Source: Marinococcus halophilus (GTDB lineage: Bacteria > Bacillota > Bacilli > Bacillales > Marinococcaceae). Taken from it: DNA of 64,000 bases. The stretch spans positions 18,065 to 82,064 of the forward strand of contig NZ_NPFA01000010.1 in assembly GCF_002265875.1 (NCBI RefSeq). The letters run 5' to 3'. The notes under the pieces are model-generated. The model made no database searches and was not told the DNA's origin. It worked only from the letters and a program-made list of their open reading frames with translations. Position 1 is the stretch's first letter. Each line of letters begins with the position of its first letter. The translations under genes were made by a program, and so were the position numbers. This document shows positions 44,447 to 53,064 of the stretch, piece after piece.

Positions 44447-45646
44447 TCATTCCACTGCTTGTTTCGATTGATTTAACAATTCCTCAATATTGATTACCGC
44501 TTTGTTTTTAATGGACTCTTCTGCTGCTACTCCTACAACGATGGACCAGAGTCCTTCTTCCAGCGTAGCTGTATCCTTATAATCACCTTTAATATTATCT
44601 ACAAAATACTTATGCTCGTAATACGTTCCCCCGTGATGCCCACTATTTTGAATAATCGCTGGATACATCGGAGTGGAAATCTTTGAAGTGCCATTTTCTC
44701 CTGTTAAAATTTCAAAGTGGGTATTGGCTCTACTGGATGGTAAAAAATCATCGTTTTCGTATGTCTTAATTCTTCCTTTGCTACCACAAACAGTCATTTC
44801 TTCATAAAACATTGGAGCAAACATGCACAAATTAAAGTTTCCTTTTACACCATTTTCGTATTCGACTGTAACAAAGGCCTGATCAACAACATCAGAAGAC
44901 TCCCCTTCGTATTCAAAATCCTGGTAATTGACTGCTAAACTTCCACTGGCATAAACAGATACGGGTTTAGAGCCTGCTACTACATTCATTAAATCAAAGT
45001 AGTGGCAGCATTTTTCCACTAAGGTCCCGCCCGAGAACTTAGAAAATTTATTCCACTGATCAACTTTGTCCAAAAAAGGAACTCTGTGTTCCATTAAGCT
45101 GATGTTTTTCACTTCCCCTAAAGATTTCTTGTGCAATACTTCATGCAGAGCTTCATCATAGATGGGTTTATGCCGGTATTGAAGTCCGATCTGAAAGACG
45201 CCTTCATAATCTTTAACTAAATCCTGAATAGCTAAAACATCTGGTATAGTGGTAGCCATTGGTTTTTCTAATAGAATATGCTTCCCTGATTGCACTGCTG
45301 TTTTCATCACTTCCAGATGAGTATAGTTAGGCGTGCATATAATTAATCCATCTACACTGGGATCAAAACAAGCTTCTTCTAAACTATTGTATAGGTGCAG
45401 CTCATAATCGTATTCTTTTTCAAAAGCTTCTTTTGTCCACTCTGCACTCGACTGGTCCAGATCATAGACACCATTAATAGCAGCTCTTCCTTCGAGCATA
45501 GTCACTCTAATATGCTCCATGCCTATCATTCCCGCACCTATCACATTAAATTTGAATTCGGGCTGAGCCTTTAAAAACACATACTTATCTTCAGGTTTTA
45601 AATACTCGGAATAAAAGTTCTGTTGGAAATAATTGTTGTTAGTCAT
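44447..45646 (-). CDS. Gfo/Idh/MocA-family protein (dehydrogenase or NAD-dependent glycosidase)
   Basis: The 399-residue protein has NAD motif FNVIGAGMIGMEH and the family lysine in LLEKPMATT. The catalytic-region segment FSGGTLVEKCCHYFDLMN replaces the G-x-x-x-D-x-G-x-H form of many sugar dehydrogenases. The family holds sugar or inositol dehydrogenases and also NAD-dependent glycoside hydrolases. In an operon that already has a sugar isomerase and kinase, a glycoside-cleaving role is attractive but unproven. AAAGGAG precedes the ATG. Confidence 0.85.
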   Translation of the reverse strand: MTNNNYFQQNFYSEYLKPEDKYVFLKAQPEFKFNVIGAGMIGMEHIRVTMLEGRAAINGVYDLDQSSAEWTKEAFEKEYDYELHLYNSLEEACFDPSVDGLIICTPNYTHLEVMKTAVQSGKHILLEKPMATTIPDVLAIQDLVKDYEGVFQIGLQYRHKPIYDEALHEVLHKKSLGEVKNISLMEHRVPFLDKVDQWNKFSKFSGGTLVEKCCHYFDLMNVVAGSKPVSVYASGSLAVNYQDFEYEGESSDVVDQAFVTVEYENGVKGNFNLCMFAPMFYEEMTVCGSKGRIKTYENDDFLPSSRANTHFEILTGENGTSKISTPMYPAIIQNSGHHGGTYYEHKYFVDNIKGDYKDTATLEEGLWSIVVGVAAEESIKNKAVINIEELLNQSKQAVE

Positions 45647-45659
45647 TATAATGCTCCTT

Positions 45660-47438
45660 TTACAGTTTTGTTACGGGTTTGTCGTTTGTTTTTTCAACAG
45701 CTTTATCATGCTGAATTTGAATTGCTTCTTCATATTTTTTGTTCCACGATTTCAATGAAACAATATATATGATAACGGTTACAACAAAAAGAATTAAAAA
45801 CATCGGCAAAAACATAGAGGACACGATGCCTTCTGTATAAGCAACACCCCACGGAGAAAATACTAAATAAGTGAAGGCTACTGCGCTAAGCAACACTGTA
45901 GTTACTGGCAGAGCGTATTTCCAGGGGGTCATATTAACTTTTGGATCAGCGTGAAATTCAAAATCTTCTGGCAGCGGTTTGAATTTCCCGGCACTTAACA
46001 TGATGCCTACTTCAATCAAGAATAATACAAATGAGATGTAAATAAAGTTAATTTCAATATTATAACCAAAGAACTGATTGACCCCGTACAATAAAAAGTA
46101 GTAGGTTACTACGTGAAAAATAATGGCAATCTTTGGCCCTAATGGAGGCACACGTTTCGTTAGAATGCCGACGAGGACAATGGCAATAATAGGAATGTTA
46201 AAAAACCCGGTAAATTCTCTAATCAGGTTCCACAAACCGTCTGGCGCGCGCAGTAGTAATGGGGCAATGAAAAAGGTGACCATAGCCAAAAAAGTACCGA
46301 ACCATTTGCTGATACGAATCATTTGTGTATCAGTAGCGTTTTTGTTGATCCATGCTTTATAGATATCGTAGGCAAACATAGTTGAAGCACTGTTTAATAA
46401 GGAGTTAAAGCTTGAAAATACAGCCCCCAGCAAAACAGCTAAGAAAAAACCATTTAAGAAAGTGGGCATTACGTTTGCAATTAGCGTCGGATATGCTAAG
46501 TCGATGGGATTTAGCTGTTCCCCGTAAAGGTGGAACGCAATAATACCTGGAATCATCATCATTAACGGAACCAGCAGCTTATAAAAACCGGTGAACAAAG
46601 CACCTTTTTGTCCTTCAGCAAGGCTTTTTGCCCCTAATGTACGCTGAATTACATATTGATTTGTCCCCCAGTAAAACAGGTTCATGAAAATCATGCCTGT
46701 GAAAATAGTTCCGACTGGCACAGCATCATCGGAGGAACCTATCGCATTTAGTTTTTCCGGGCTTTCTAAAGTGATAGTGCGCATGCCTTCAAGCATGTTT
46801 CCATTTCCGAGAGCAATGAATCCTAAAACCGGTATCAGCAGTCCTACAATGATAAGTCCGATGCCATTCAGTGTATCGGAGATTGCTACTGCGCGCAAAC
46901 CACCAAAAATGGCATAACAGGCGCCGATAATTCCAATAGTCCAGACTACCAGCCAAAGGCCTTGTTCTAAGGAAATCCCGAGTAATTCTGGAACCTCAAA
47001 TAATTGAAGCACTGCCAGGCCTCCGGAGTACAGAACACTTGGAATCGTAACAAAAGCGTAACCAAGCATAAATAGCATAACTACATATGTTTGAACACCG
47101 CTATCAAACCTGGAGCGCAAAAACTGCGGTAAAGTTGTAAATGCTCCCCCCAAATATTTAGGCAATAAAAATAGTGCCAAAATGATAACCGCGAAGGCTG
47201 CCGTTACTTCCCACGCCATGTTGGAAAGATTCGCACTATATGCTTGGCCGTTTAATCCAATCAGCTGTTCTGCCGAGAGGTTCGTCAATAACAGGGAACC
47301 TGCTATGAAACCGCCTGTCAGGCCACGTCCAGCCAGAAAATAACCATCGGAGTTAGAAACTTGATTTCTGGTTTTTCTATAAGAAATCCAGGCCACTAGA
47401 GCCATAAAGAAAATACAGCTGGCAATTGTTAAAATCAT
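45660..47438 (-). CDS. Sodium:solute symporter (SSS family, SGLT-like)
   Basis: The 592-residue protein has about 14 membrane segments. Family features include SNSDGYFLAGRGLTGGFIAG, SLLLTNLSAEQLIGLNGQAY, and SSFNSLLNSASTMFAYDIYK. It imports the sugar or glycoside used by the operon together with Na+, in keeping with a halophile or alkaliphile using sodium-coupled uptake. Good AGGGAGG site. Confidence 0.92.
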   Translation of the reverse strand: MILTIASCIFFMALVAWISYRKTRNQVSNSDGYFLAGRGLTGGFIAGSLLLTNLSAEQLIGLNGQAYSANLSNMAWEVTAAFAVIILALFLLPKYLGGAFTTLPQFLRSRFDSGVQTYVVMLFMLGYAFVTIPSVLYSGGLAVLQLFEVPELLGISLEQGLWLVVWTIGIIGACYAIFGGLRAVAISDTLNGIGLIIVGLLIPVLGFIALGNGNMLEGMRTITLESPEKLNAIGSSDDAVPVGTIFTGMIFMNLFYWGTNQYVIQRTLGAKSLAEGQKGALFTGFYKLLVPLMMMIPGIIAFHLYGEQLNPIDLAYPTLIANVMPTFLNGFFLAVLLGAVFSSFNSLLNSASTMFAYDIYKAWINKNATDTQMIRISKWFGTFLAMVTFFIAPLLLRAPDGLWNLIREFTGFFNIPIIAIVLVGILTKRVPPLGPKIAIIFHVVTYYFLLYGVNQFFGYNIEINFIYISFVLFLIEVGIMLSAGKFKPLPEDFEFHADPKVNMTPWKYALPVTTVLLSAVAFTYLVFSPWGVAYTEGIVSSMFLPMFLILFVVTVIIYIVSLKSWNKKYEEAIQIQHDKAVEKTNDKPVTKL

Positions 47439-47452
47439 TTGATTTCCTCCCT

Positions 47453-48115
47453 TTATCTATAATTTAATTTCAAATTTTCTCCCACCAGCTTTACCGGCAC
47501 GTTTTGGTCCACAAATTTTTGATGATCACGATGGGCTATCGCCCACTTGTTCTTTTTGAAAAGAAATTCATCAGCCTCCCTGCTTTCATACTCTAACTCT
47601 TCATTTGTGCCTTTAGGTAAAATAATCATACTATTAAAACCGTCTTCGATTACTTTACAGGGAGCTAAATGAAGCGTAGTAGAATAAATTTCAACAGCTT
47701 TAAACGCGGGTATAAACACTGCCACCGTATTTTCAGCTGCAACTTCTTGTTGCAAATCTACTTCCTGCAGCGTTTGGATGAATAATACCAAAGGGGTAGC
47801 TGTGACGATGACTTCAGAGGTTTTATGAAATTCAAATCCATTTAAGTATTGATTATGACCTTTGCATAACCCTAGTTGCACCGGTAGTTCCCCGAAAAAC
47901 TTTTTTTCGATTTCTTGTTTAAATTCAGTATTTTCCCACTCATCAATAGAGGGCAAGTAAATTGTAGCGTTTTCTGGTATTTCATCTTTTATAAAGCTGT
48001 TTGGAAGATCGTTTACCGGAAAATTCTTAAGTATTTTTCCGAATTTATTAAAGGCTCTATCCTCTACTTCCATTATTTTTATACCAGGATTTTTTCTTTT
48101 TAATTGTTCAATCAT
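47453..48115 (-). CDS. DUF4867-family protein, first gene of the sugar operon
   Basis: The 220-residue protein matches my recollection of DUF4867: GLCKGHNQYLNGFEFHKTSE, ATTLHLAPCKV-like (STTLHLAPCKVIEDGF), ILPKGTNEELE and FKKNKWAIAHRD. It looks cupin-like, with no signal peptide. The family has no settled function, but it recurs next to sugar isomerase and aldolase genes; a mutarotase, lactonase or isomerase role is only a guess. AGGGGAGG precedes the ATG. Confidence 0.8.
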   Translation of the reverse strand: MIEQLKRKNPGIKIMEVEDRAFNKFGKILKNFPVNDLPNSFIKDEIPENATIYLPSIDEWENTEFKQEIEKKFFGELPVQLGLCKGHNQYLNGFEFHKTSEVIVTATPLVLFIQTLQEVDLQQEVAAENTVAVFIPAFKAVEIYSTTLHLAPCKVIEDGFNSMIILPKGTNEELEYESREADEFLFKKNKWAIAHRDHQKFVDQNVPVKLVGENLKLNYR

Positions 48116-48132
48116 TTAATTCCTCCCCTAAA

Positions 48133-48199
48133 GGTCATTACCTTTATTAATTGATCATAATGTTTTCTTCTATTATACATTTTTTTTAAGCGCTTTCAA
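48133..48199 (-). promoter_or_regulatory. Promoter of the sugar operon with overlapping cre and GntR operator
   Basis: On the minus strand TTGAAA (48199-48194) and TATAAT (48177-48172) are 16 bases apart. A cre-like TGAAAGCGCTTAAA (48198-48185) overlaps the -35, so CcpA would block RNA polymerase directly. Downstream of the start site, GGTAATGACC (48142-48133) is a palindrome of the GGT-N4-ACC type used by HutC-group GntR regulators. Confidence 0.75.
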
Positions 48200-48237
48200 C
48201 ATGTTTTTTGAATTTTTTAATTTCATCTAAAACGAAA

Positions 48238-48275
48238 GAAAGAGAAATTCAGCTTGCTGGCTGAATTTCTCTTTC
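48238..48275 (-). terminator. Terminator after the methyltransferase gene
   Basis: Perfect 16-base arms (GAAAGAGAAATTCAGC and complement) enclose a 6-base loop; CTTTCGTTTTAG follows on the minus strand. Confidence 0.8.
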
Positions 48276-48296
48276 TTTTATGAATCACTGTATATA

Positions 48297-48881
48297 CTAG
48301 TAATCAATTTGATTCTTAATAGCTGTAGTAGTGTAAAACCCGGATGCCGGAAATGAGTGACCAGTTACGTGCAACCCAACGCGGCTGACTGCCTCCTCCA
48401 TCTGTTCCGGGGAAACGCGGGGAGCGTTGTGTGCATGGGATGAGTTATTCTCCAGCTCAACAATTACCAGGCTGCCGCCCGGCACGAGCACCCGCTGCAC
48501 TTCCTCCAGCACCGGTGCAAGAGAAGGCGCTTCATGAAGCACGAGCGAAGCCAGGACCACTTCGACTGAAGCCTCAGCGAACGGCAGCTGGTTCATCTCT
48601 CCCTCTATGGTCTGTATGTTGGTGAGTGAATCCTGGGCTGCCCTCGCTTCAATGAGTTCGAGCATTTCCCGGTCGCGGTCCAGCGCATAAACCCTTCCTT
48701 CTGTTCTTTCTGCAGCAGGGAGAGTTAAATATCCAGTCCCGGCCCCTAAGTCCAGCACACGGCCGGAATCGCCAAATGTAACAAGGTCAAGCACTGCTTC
48801 CGGCGGGAGCGCCTCCCGTCTTTCTTTTCCTTCCAAATATGCCTTTTTATCAGAGGATGATTGGTGATGGTAGTGTGTCAT
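48297..48881 (-). CDS. Class I SAM-dependent methyltransferase (UbiE/Methyltransf_11 type)
   Basis: The 194-residue protein has motif I VLDLGAGTGYLTLPAA, motif II acidic residue in YALDRDREMLELIEA, and LASLVLHEAPSLAPVLEEVQ. The substrate is unknown. It is a stand-alone gene with AAAGGGG before the ATG and its own terminator. Confidence 0.85.
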   Translation of the reverse strand: MTHYHHQSSSDKKAYLEGKERREALPPEAVLDLVTFGDSGRVLDLGAGTGYLTLPAAERTEGRVYALDRDREMLELIEARAAQDSLTNIQTIEGEMNQLPFAEASVEVVLASLVLHEAPSLAPVLEEVQRVLVPGGSLVIVELENNSSHAHNAPRVSPEQMEEAVSRVGLHVTGHSFPASGFYTTTAIKNQIDY

Positions 48882-49036
48882 CGTTCTGCCCCTTTCTGTG
48901 AAGACAACAAAGATATTAAAGACTCTTATTATCTTTAATTAAATATAGCACTGGCTGCTTCGCATGTCCATATTCCTGCTCATCATAAAGAGCCGCCCAC
49001 TGAATGGGACAGCTCCTCTGCGTCTCTATAAGGGCA

Positions 49037-49300
49037 TTACCTGTTTTTTTGTTTGCCTGCTTTACTATCAGAGGATTCATGCAAAAACTTTTCGAACAGC
49101 GAGGGGTCCGACATAATGGTGACAATCCATTCGTTCGCTTTAAATCTTTTTACGCTCTCGTATAATTTTTCTGTATCACCGCATTCCACAACCGTGTATC
49201 CCCGTTGTTTCCACCCTTCTGTGTTCATGTCCTCACGCCGGCCGACAATTACTTCGCGTTCCTTCGAGCTGTAGCAGTAAACAAATGCGGGAGAGTTCAT
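49037..49300 (-). CDS. Small cytosolic protein, unknown
   Basis: The 87-residue protein has a mixed alpha/beta look (FVYCYSSKEREVIVGRREDM, VVECGDTEKLYESVKRFKA) and a basic tail. AAGAGG precedes the ATG at about eight bases. It is not recognised; a compact beta-alpha fold like small stress or glutaredoxin-like proteins is possible but not supported by a motif. Confidence 0.55.
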   Translation of the reverse strand: MNSPAFVYCYSSKEREVIVGRREDMNTEGWKQRGYTVVECGDTEKLYESVKRFKANEWIVTIMSDPSLFEKFLHESSDSKAGKQKNR

Positions 49301-49860
49301 TGTTTCAGCCTCTTTTCTGTAAAATATGGAGCGGAAAATAAAAAGCCAGCACTAAGAAGCTTTCTTAGTACTGGCTGCGCCGAAAAGCATTTTCTTTTCA
49401 GCTACTTGCCGCGTATTATTTCGTGCATCGGTGTATGGCCTCGTATCGTTGTATCCGTACAAATACAAAAAACCACAGAAATATAGACTTCTGCAGCTTC
49501 TGCATCAGCGCTGACTGTCTGAATATTTCTGCTCGATATTATTTAAAAAGTGTTTTAATGACGAACCAAAGCTCCGGCCGCAAACATGCAGGTGCTAGCT
49601 TTTCATGCCTTATTTTATCGTATATCGTCATTCATACATCTACTAACGCCACTTTACTGGCAGTACATTAACTGGCGCTTTTGTCCAGAATGTTAACCAC
49701 CCTGAGCTTAAAATGCAGTTACCAAATTCATGCTAAAACTATTTTCTAGTATTTTAAACATAACACAGTTATTATGTCATGCCAATGAAGTATGATAAAA
49801 ATGGTAATATAAGCATATAACACCAGATGTGAGCAACTAGACAGAAAGGAGACGGAAAGC
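49301..49860. other. 560-bp intergenic region before the racemase gene
   Basis: No complete gene is visible. On the minus strand a short open tail about 49490-49405 ends TPMHEIIRGK-stop and is followed by an orphan terminator (49336-49376), suggesting the decayed 3' end of a former gene or a small RNA. AT-rich sequence at 49735-49830 probably carries the racemase promoter (for example TATGATAAAAATGGTAATAT). Confidence 0.4.
49336..49376 (-). terminator. Orphan minus-strand terminator
   Basis: Fifteen-base arms (AGCCAGCACTAAGAA / TTCTTAGTACTGGCT, one mismatch) are followed by TTTTATTTT on the minus strand. No intact minus-strand gene lies immediately upstream of it. Confidence 0.8.
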
Positions 49861-50559
49861 ATGCAGATGATCGGGCTGCTCGGAGGCATGAGCTGGGAGT
49901 CGTCCGCGCTGTACTACCAGCTGATTAATGAAGAGGTAAACCGACGGCTCGGGCGACTGCATTCGGCCCGGTGCCTCATGTACAGCGTTGACTTTGAAGA
50001 AATTGAACAGATGCAGGCCACAGGCAGCTGGGAAGAAGCAGGAGAACGGCTAGGAGAGGCGGCCGCGGCTCTTGAGCGCGGCGGCGCAGATTTTATCGTG
50101 CTCTGCACGAACACGATGCACAAGGTCATCGGAACGATCGAAGGCTGCGTAAATATCCCGGTGCTGCCCATTGCTGAAGCAGCTGTCCGGGAGATCCGCC
50201 GGCAAAAGCTTTCACGTGCCGGCCTGCTCGGCACCAAATATACGATGGAGGAAACGTTTTATACTGACGGGCTCCGTTCAGGCGGCCTGGAGGTGACGGT
50301 GCCTGACCCGGAACCACGCGCAGAGATCAACCGCATTATCTTTGAGGAGCTCTGCCACGGGACGGTCCGGCCGGAATCCAAAAGCTATATGCTCCGGGTC
50401 ATGGAACAGCTCAAACAAGCCGGAGCCGAAGGTATTATTTTAGGCTGCACAGAGCTTGGCATGCTGGTCACTTCGGAGGACACTGAACTTTCGGTGATCG
50501 ATACGACCCGAGTCCATGCGCTTGAAGCCGTGAATGAGGCTTTAAAATCTTATTATTAA
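49861..50559 (+). CDS. Aspartate/glutamate racemase family protein
   Basis: The 232-residue cofactor-independent racemase (YgeA type) starts MQMIGLLGGMSWESSALYY. The two catalytic cysteines are in FIVLCTNTMHK and IILGCTELGML. It interconverts L- and D-amino acids, aspartate or a broader range. It is a single gene on the plus strand with GAAAGGAG upstream. Confidence 0.9.
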   Translation: MQMIGLLGGMSWESSALYYQLINEEVNRRLGRLHSARCLMYSVDFEEIEQMQATGSWEEAGERLGEAAAALERGGADFIVLCTNTMHKVIGTIEGCVNIPVLPIAEAAVREIRRQKLSRAGLLGTKYTMEETFYTDGLRSGGLEVTVPDPEPRAEINRIIFEELCHGTVRPESKSYMLRVMEQLKQAGAEGIILGCTELGMLVTSEDTELSVIDTTRVHALEAVNEALKSYY

Positions 50560-50594
50560 ACTTTTTGATTCACACGTTGACCATCTTAATAAAC

Positions 50595-51563
50595 CTATCG
50601 CAATTCTTTGATGATGTCGACAGGGCCGCTTCCCAATACTCCATTGACAAGGTTTTTTGCCGCTCTTAGATCCATAGCATCTCTTGTCTGCTTAGTAGCA
50701 GAGCCCACATGAGGCGTGATTGTAGCATTAGATAATTGTAACAAAGGGTTGTCTGAAGCCAGCGGTTCGTTTTCAAATACGTCCAGAGCTGCCCCATAAA
50801 TATCCTTGTTTTCCAACGCTTTAATCAATGCCTCTTCATCTATAATTGGTCCTCTTGAAGCGTTTACTAATAAGGTGTTTTCGTTCATTTTTTGAATTTC
50901 CTGTTCTCCAATAAAATGACGTGTTTTTTCATTTAGCGGAAGCATGATGACAATAATATCTGATTGCTCAAGAAGAGTGTCGAGGCTTACTTTTCTCGCT
51001 TCGTATTCTTCTTCTACTTTTTGGTTCCGACTGCGATTATAATACATTACTTCCATTTCAAAACCTAAATTCGCTCTTCGGCAGATTTTTTCTCCAATTC
51101 TTCCCATGCCTATAACGCCTAGCTTGCTATGGTGGACATCCTTACTTAAGAAGTAGGGATCGTCCATCTTATTCCATTTACCTTTACGGGTAAACTGTTG
51201 TAATTCCGCAGTTCTTCTGGCCCCGGATAAGATTAAATTGAAAACGAGATCTGCTACCGTTTCATCCAGCACATAGGGGGTGTGTGTTCCTATCACTCCT
51301 GCTTCTTTTAATGCCTCGATGTCAAAATTATCGTACCCTACCGCTACGTTGCTTATTACTTTTAAGTTTTCAGCATTCTCGAGCAATTCTTGATTTACGG
51401 GCACCTTCGGGATAATTGCCCCGTCCGCCTCTTTTAGTTCAGCCTTTAGCGTTTCCCTCGGTATTTTCACAGCCTCTCTCCAGATGTTGTAATCGCAGTG
51501 CTCTGAAATAAATGTTTCGGCTTCGTTTGTGATTTGTCTTCCAATATATACATAAGGCTTCAT
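50595..51563 (-). CDS. D-2-hydroxyacid dehydrogenase (glyoxylate/2-ketoaldonate reductase type)
   Basis: The 322-residue protein has NAD motif GVIGMGRIGEKICRRA and catalytic Arg in LVNASRGPIIDEEAL. The Glu region is VFENEPLASDNPL and the His is in ITPHVGSATKQ. Substrates in this family are glyoxylate, hydroxypyruvate or 2-ketogluconate. It follows the tctABC genes directly, so it may act on the acid they import. AAAGGGG before the ATG. Confidence 0.88.
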   Translation of the reverse strand: MKPYVYIGRQITNEAETFISEHCDYNIWREAVKIPRETLKAELKEADGAIIPKVPVNQELLENAENLKVISNVAVGYDNFDIEALKEAGVIGTHTPYVLDETVADLVFNLILSGARRTAELQQFTRKGKWNKMDDPYFLSKDVHHSKLGVIGMGRIGEKICRRANLGFEMEVMYYNRSRNQKVEEEYEARKVSLDTLLEQSDIIVIMLPLNEKTRHFIGEQEIQKMNENTLLVNASRGPIIDEEALIKALENKDIYGAALDVFENEPLASDNPLLQLSNATITPHVGSATKQTRDAMDLRAAKNLVNGVLGSGPVDIIKELR

Positions 51564-51565
51564 TA

Positions 51566-53047
51566 TTATATTTCCCCTTTAACATCTGGTTTCCATTTTT
51601 TTCGAATATTCCATAACGGAGAAAGTAAAGTGAGAACCGCAAGTGCCAACAGCACTACTGTTATTGGCCTTGTCAGAAAAATTGTCATATCTCCCTGCGC
51701 TAAAATAATCGAGCGTCGTAAATTACTTTCAAGGAGCGGGCCTAAAATCAGGCCCAGGATTAATGGGGCCACCGGGAAATTGAATTTCTTCATAAAATAA
51801 CCGCCAATCCCGGCTGCGAACATAACGATAACATCAAAGTAGTTGTTATTCAGTGCATAAGCGCCTACTACACTTAATACCAAAATAACGGGCATTAGAA
51901 AGTGCCCCGGCACTTTCAATATCTTTGTAAAAAAGCGAATGCCTGAAAAACCAATAATTAAAATAAATAAATTAGCTAAAAGCATTCCTATAAATAATGC
52001 ATAGACAAGACTTCCGTCGGAAACGAACAGCTGAGGCCCTGGCTGCAGCCCCTGGACAGTCAACGCTCCTAACAATACCGCTGTCACCGCATCTCCCGGA
52101 ATGCCGAGAGTCAGTAAGGGCACCATCGCTCCCCCGGTCAAACCTGTATTAGCTGCTTCTGGTGCTGCAAGGCCCCGAAGAGAACCGTTACCGAATTCTT
52201 TTTTATTTTTAGAAAACCTTTTTGCTTCGTTGTAGGCCACAAAAGAGGCGATATCAGCCCCTGCCCCGGGAATCATGCCAATGAAAGTTCCTATTCCCGA
52301 AGAACCCAGTATCGTTAAGAAAACAGCACGAAATTCAGACCATTTTAATTTCACTTTATTAATTGTTTGGCTACTGTCCGTATTTCTTATCTTATCTTCC
52401 ACCATACGAAACGCTTCAGAGGTTGCGAACAAACCAATCATTGCTGCAATGAAGCTCACGCCCCCCAACAGCTGAACGTTTCCGAAAGTAAAGCGGGTTA
52501 CGCCGCTGATGGGGTCCAATCCTACCGTTGCGATAATCAGCCCTGCCAACCCGGACATCATCCCTTTTGCATATGAACCGGCAGTTAATGTAGAAATGAC
52601 TGACAATCCAAACAAAGCTAAAGCAAACGTTTCAGGAGCACTGAAACGAAGAGCAAATTCAGCTAACTGGGGAGCTACTAAAATTAAAAGTATAACCCCC
52701 ACCACCCCGCCGATAGCAGAAGATACCGTCGATACTTGTAACGCTTTATAAGCCAGCCCCTTTTTTGTCAGCGAATACCCATCAATGACACTGGCAGCCG
52801 AAGCAGGGGTTCCTGGTGTATTTATTAAAATTGCGGTCAGCGAACCTCCGTAAATAGACCCAAAATATACTCCAATCAGCAGCAGAATGCCATTAATTGG
52901 CTCCATCCCAAATGTAATTGGAAGCATTAAAGCTACCCCCATTACTGAAGAAAGCCCGGGAAGCGCTCCAATAAACAAGCCAATAAGGAGGCCCAGAATA
53001 AGTAAAAGGATAGTTTCAAATTGAAATACATATGTAAGAGTTTCCAT
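51566..53047 (-). CDS. tctA: Tripartite tricarboxylate transporter large permease (TctA)
   Basis: The 493-residue TctA protein has about 10-12 membrane segments, with GLLIGLFIGALPGLSSVMG, INTPGTPASAASVIDGYSLT and LGIPGDAVTAVLLGAL. The ATG at 53047 is chosen behind AAAGGATAGGTG; a GTG three codons upstream is possible. With TctB and the binding protein TctC it imports a carboxylate, perhaps galactonate given the neighbouring dgo genes. Confidence 0.93.
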   Translation of the reverse strand: METLTYVFQFETILLLILGLLIGLFIGALPGLSSVMGVALMLPITFGMEPINGILLLIGVYFGSIYGGSLTAILINTPGTPASAASVIDGYSLTKKGLAYKALQVSTVSSAIGGVVGVILLILVAPQLAEFALRFSAPETFALALFGLSVISTLTAGSYAKGMMSGLAGLIIATVGLDPISGVTRFTFGNVQLLGGVSFIAAMIGLFATSEAFRMVEDKIRNTDSSQTINKVKLKWSEFRAVFLTILGSSGIGTFIGMIPGAGADIASFVAYNEAKRFSKNKKEFGNGSLRGLAAPEAANTGLTGGAMVPLLTLGIPGDAVTAVLLGALTVQGLQPGPQLFVSDGSLVYALFIGMLLANLFILIIGFSGIRFFTKILKVPGHFLMPVILVLSVVGAYALNNNYFDVIVMFAAGIGGYFMKKFNFPVAPLILGLILGPLLESNLRRSIILAQGDMTIFLTRPITVVLLALAVLTLLSPLWNIRKKWKPDVKGEI

Positions 53048-53064
53048 CTTTTTCACCTATCCTT

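Noticed and set aside
48916..49125. Minus-strand frame overlapping the 49037 small protein
   Set aside because: No ribosome site; overlaps a better-supported frame with AAGAGG upstream.
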